NCBI GenBank assembly: GCA_900239685.1
Contig: OENT01000063.1
Span: 1-64,000 of the forward strand
Origin: Rotaria macrura
Taxonomy: Eukaryota; Rotifera; Eurotatoria; Philodinida; Philodinidae
Direction: 5' to 3'
Length of the DNA stretch: 64,000 bases
Part shown: one piece after another, positions 61,501 through 64,000 of the stretch
Layout of the letters: each line of letters begins with the position of its first letter
Numbering within the stretch: the stretch's first letter is position 1
Notes under the pieces: generated by a model
Told to the model about the DNA's origin: nothing
Database searches by the model: none
The model's input: the letters and a program-made list of their open reading frames with translations, nothing else
Program-made: the position numbers and the translations under genes

Positions 61501-64000
61501 TATCGGGTAAGTTTAAATTTGGTATTGGCGGTAAATCAACTGTCGGTATTGAAAATTCAGACTTTTGTGTTGTTTGTCCACTAGTTACGTCAACTTCGGG
61601 TCGTTCATAGTTTGGTAATTGAACATCGATTTGAGGTAAATCAATGTTTGGTACGTGTAATGGATTGATATTTTGTGTTATCGTTGTTGTTTCAATTTGC
61701 TGTGTTAATTCTTGTTCAACAGATGGTAAATCAAGTGCTGGTACTTTAGATTTACGATCAGTATGACGAAAGAATGTTGAAAAAAGACTTGGTTTCTTTT
61801 CTGTTTTATCTTTTGGTTTCTTAGGCTTTTTATTTGGTAGTTTATATGATGCTTTCTTTGCTGATTCATCGATTTCAACATTTGGCATAGTTAGATTCTT
61901 TTCTTCGACAATCGATTCTTTGATTTCAATTGTTGGAATTTCAATCGTTGTAATCTGAAGTAAATATAAGAATAAAAAAAAACACAGACTGACTATAAGT
62001 GATTTATAGAATAAAACTATAATATGTTTACTTTTTCTTCAACAACTTCGATTATTGGCGTATCAGTTAAACGTGGAGTGTCATACATATCCGATTCGGG
62101 TACTGAATAATGATTTTCAACGGTTATATCCGGCACGGGTTCACCTGATGGTAGTTGATAATGTGGTTCTTCAAGTTGTACTACATTTTCTATGATAGTA
62201 TCTTCTAGTTTCGGAATAGTCTAAAAGAAAAACAAATGATTGTGTGTAAATATGTATAAAGTCGATTCAAATTTTTTTCGTACAACAGTAATTGGTTCTT
62301 GAACTTTGCCATCGACTTCAATGTTTGTCAAAGTTATTTGTTCATCTGTTATTGGTGGTAATACTGGCAATAGTGTTGATTCGATGGTTGGTGAAGTGAC
62401 GATGATTGTCGTTGATGATACATTATCTTTCTTTTCTTCTTGTTCAGTTGTTTTCTTTTGTTCGATAGGTGCCTGAAGTGTTTCCGATTTTAAATCTTTT
62501 TTCTTCTTTTCAGCGGCTTTAGCACCAAAACATGATGCACATAAACCACCAGATGATTTCTTAGTTTTAGATGATTTTTCAGCTTGTGTTGTTGTTTTCT
62601 TTTTAGATTTTTTATTTGATTTTTCTTTCGTTATCGATATTGTTGGCAATGGTCCTGGTTTAACTAATTCAACTTCAGGTAAATCAACAGCGGCACCATG
62701 TAAATTTAAAATGGGCTTTGAGACTGTTGATTCATCTTTCTTACTTGAAGGTAGAGTAATTAGCGTTGATTGATATTGAACATCAACAGTTTCAATAGTT
62801 ACTGGTCGTGCCTCCAAATTTGTTATTGTTTCATGTTCGATAACTTCAGGTTGAACTTCAACAGTTGATGGTGAAATTTCAATTGCTTCTTTATCGATTA
62901 CTTTTGTTTGAACATCTACAGATTCGATAGTTGGTGTTTGTAACTCTACTTGTGCTAACGTTTGATCTTCAACTATGTTAGTTGAAATATTGATTGATTC
63001 AATTGTTGGAGTTTGAACTTCAAGATTAACACTTGGTTTTTCTTCAACGGCAGTCAATTGCGATTCCATATGCGTAGGTGTTAGTGAGCCTTCATGTTCG
63101 ATCGATGACTTCGTCTAAACAAGATGAAAAATAAATCATCCATTATAAATATGCTACTGAAAATAATAAACGTGCAAATAGAATTATTATTGTTTTTTAT
63201 TTTTCTAACTAATTTCTAAGTTTCAAAGGATATCAGGAATACAATACACACGAGTATGAGTTATTTAAGGTATACACATGTATATATGTATGCATGTATA
63301 TATATATATTCATGTGTACGTACTCTACTTCGAAGGATAAATAAGCATTAGGTATGAAAAGGATATATCCGTGCAGAGAAGGTGAATAGATGCAAATAGA
63401 TTTTTAATGTCTTCTTACAACAGGTAGAACGAATTTCGTATCGAAATCTTTTGGTTTATATGACATATCAAGGCCAGATCGATCACGAAAAACATCGATA
63501 TAAATACGTTTACCATCAGGTAAAATCGTATAATCAACAGCTGGTATTTCTTCAATAGATGCTTTTATTTGTTGATTATTAGCAACAGTAATTGCTGCTG
63601 TTTCCAATGGTTGATGAAATTGTTCGTTCGATGCTTTTGCTTTTTTATTTCCAAAACAAGAAAATAAACCATTCGATTTACGTTTTTTAACATAGATCTG
63701 TGTTGTGTTCGGTGCTATTGGTATTAAATCTTTAGTTTTATTATCGAGATTTTCTTTTATGGTTGAAACTGTTCCTAGTACGATATCTTTTGAAACTTCC
63801 CTATCCAACTGTGTATCATCTGATGATATCGTTTGATCTACGGTCTGTAAAAAGTCATGTTTATTGTTTTATTTGATTGATCTCGATCCGGAATGACAAG
63901 AAAATCATAACTTACTTTATCGGATTCGTCTGTCATTGGTTCATTGATAGTTTCAAATTCAGTTTTAACTTTACTTGCTAAACTTTCATATGTTGCTGTT
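55531..64000 (-). CDS. Large unknown DLP-repeat protein with helical repeats, 5'-truncated by window
   Basis: Twelve exons read from the window edge: 64000-63916, 63844-63419, 63114-62284, 62220-62032, 61954-61196, 61105-60968, 60887-60021, 59592-58885, 58787-58720, 57886-56628, 56557-56238, 55728-55531. They give about 1,949 codons, N-terminus missing. Most junctions are phase 0. The 68-nt exon at 58787-58720 is required by phase: it ends two bases into a codon at a GTACGT donor, which the first base at 57886 completes. The N-terminal two-thirds is rich in P, T, V, I, E and K, with recurrent DLP motifs (NIDLPELQLKL, TVDLPPIPNLNLP), in style like periaxin/AHNAK. A Cys-Phe-Gly basic module recurs in several exons. 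Then come four helical repeats and a structured C-terminus (LSWREANERARILFYRGKHP, GVQWDGVNIISLVDHSEDIV). I do not recognise the family, and I give no function. Confidence 0.75.
56644..59202 (-). other. Four diverged copies of an unknown helical repeat
   Basis: Approximate copies: R1 59202-58885, R2 57714-57430, R3 57315-57070, R4 56973-56644. Shared core: a K/I/L-rich helix (LNKILTHAIDLI; IEKIIRKTLTLV; LQKILNRTLDLL; VNKTFHYLDEKK), a loop, then Y/W-x-x-(L/I)-x-x-x-L-(K/R) (TYPELKQKLIVEHK; SYEQIRNDLKTEYK; TWDELNSQLRREFP; TYNDLKDRLKKDFK), then a closing helix. R1 and R4 also share a tail, LDNLDKPEFPLAIRD against FDDIDKPEVQTLMRD. Alignment was done by eye. Confidence 0.6.
57735..63690 (-). other. 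Recurring hydrophobic-CFG-basic module
   Basis: Copies near 63688-63638 (SNGLFSCFGNKKAK), 62560-62500 (GGLCASCFGAKAAEKKKK), 61810-61740 (KPSLFSTFFRHTDRKSK), 60680-60610 (TLALCSCFGSKSHVQKEK) and 57790-57735 (RSFLSCGRSKSKAK). Each is one short hydrophobic/Cys turn followed by lysine-rich sequence and, in most, by DLP-type tracts. Cysteines beside basic residues are typical of S-acylated membrane-contact sites, but that role is only an inference. Confidence 0.55.

Overview
This is a eukaryotic, invertebrate-animal window: about two-thirds A+T, genes split by many short GT-AG introns (mostly 45-75 bp), AATAAA signals after stops, and metazoan-only families (class I Rab11-FIP, Abl interactor, TRPV, PDE10, TPPP). 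Small introns plus one intronless, bacterial-type phospholipase C gene would suit a bdelloid rotifer. That placement is an inference from style, not proven by the sequence. Exon models below were built by hand from splice signals, reading-frame phase and remembered family alignments. I see no viral or retroelement remains, CRISPR, rRNA or convincing tRNA.

Layout. 1.4-6.3 kb (+): a 16-exon class I Rab11 family-interacting protein (C2 domain to FIP-RBD). 6.3-15.1 kb: a gene desert with three inverted-repeat elements of plain DNA-transposon/foldback type. 15.1-16.2 kb (+): intronless membrane-anchored PI-PLC-like gene. 19.8-20.3 kb (+): calmodulin-like four-EF-hand protein, between two further gene-poor stretches. 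24.2-25.8 kb (+): Abl interactor (WAVE complex). 27.8-29.5 kb (+): SLC7 light-chain amino-acid transporter. 30.1-35.0 kb (+): TRPV channel. 35.3-36.0 kb (-): TPPP/p25-alpha, convergent with TRPV. 37.5-38.2 kb: two small divergent unknown genes. 38.7-54.9 kb (+): PDE10-type dual-GAF cyclic-nucleotide phosphodiesterase. 55.5 kb to the window edge (-): a large unknown gene, 5' end missing, rich in DLP-type repeats.

The most notable structure is in the PDE10 gene. Two 112-nt exons (52209-52320 and 52695-52806) are homologous tandem copies that both encode the segment carrying the metal-binding Asp of the catalytic site. Both fit the same flanking phases, and including both would break the frame, so they look like mutually exclusive exons. 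The same gene has three candidate first exons, all ending in the same phase; one has its own TATA box with CRE-like TGACG sites upstream. Together these suggest combinatorial control of both targeting and the active site of one cyclic-nucleotide phosphodiesterase.

The second structure worth attention is the unknown minus-strand gene. Its 3' half contains four diverged copies of an unrecognised helical repeat of about 80-110 residues. Its 5' half repeats a small hydrophobic-Cys-Phe-Gly-basic module next to DLP-rich tracts. It ends in a well-structured C-terminal region that I cannot name.

Several genes touch cilia, cytoskeleton or signalling (Abi, TPPP, TRPV, PDE10, EF-hand), but nothing in the arrangement shows that they form one pathway.
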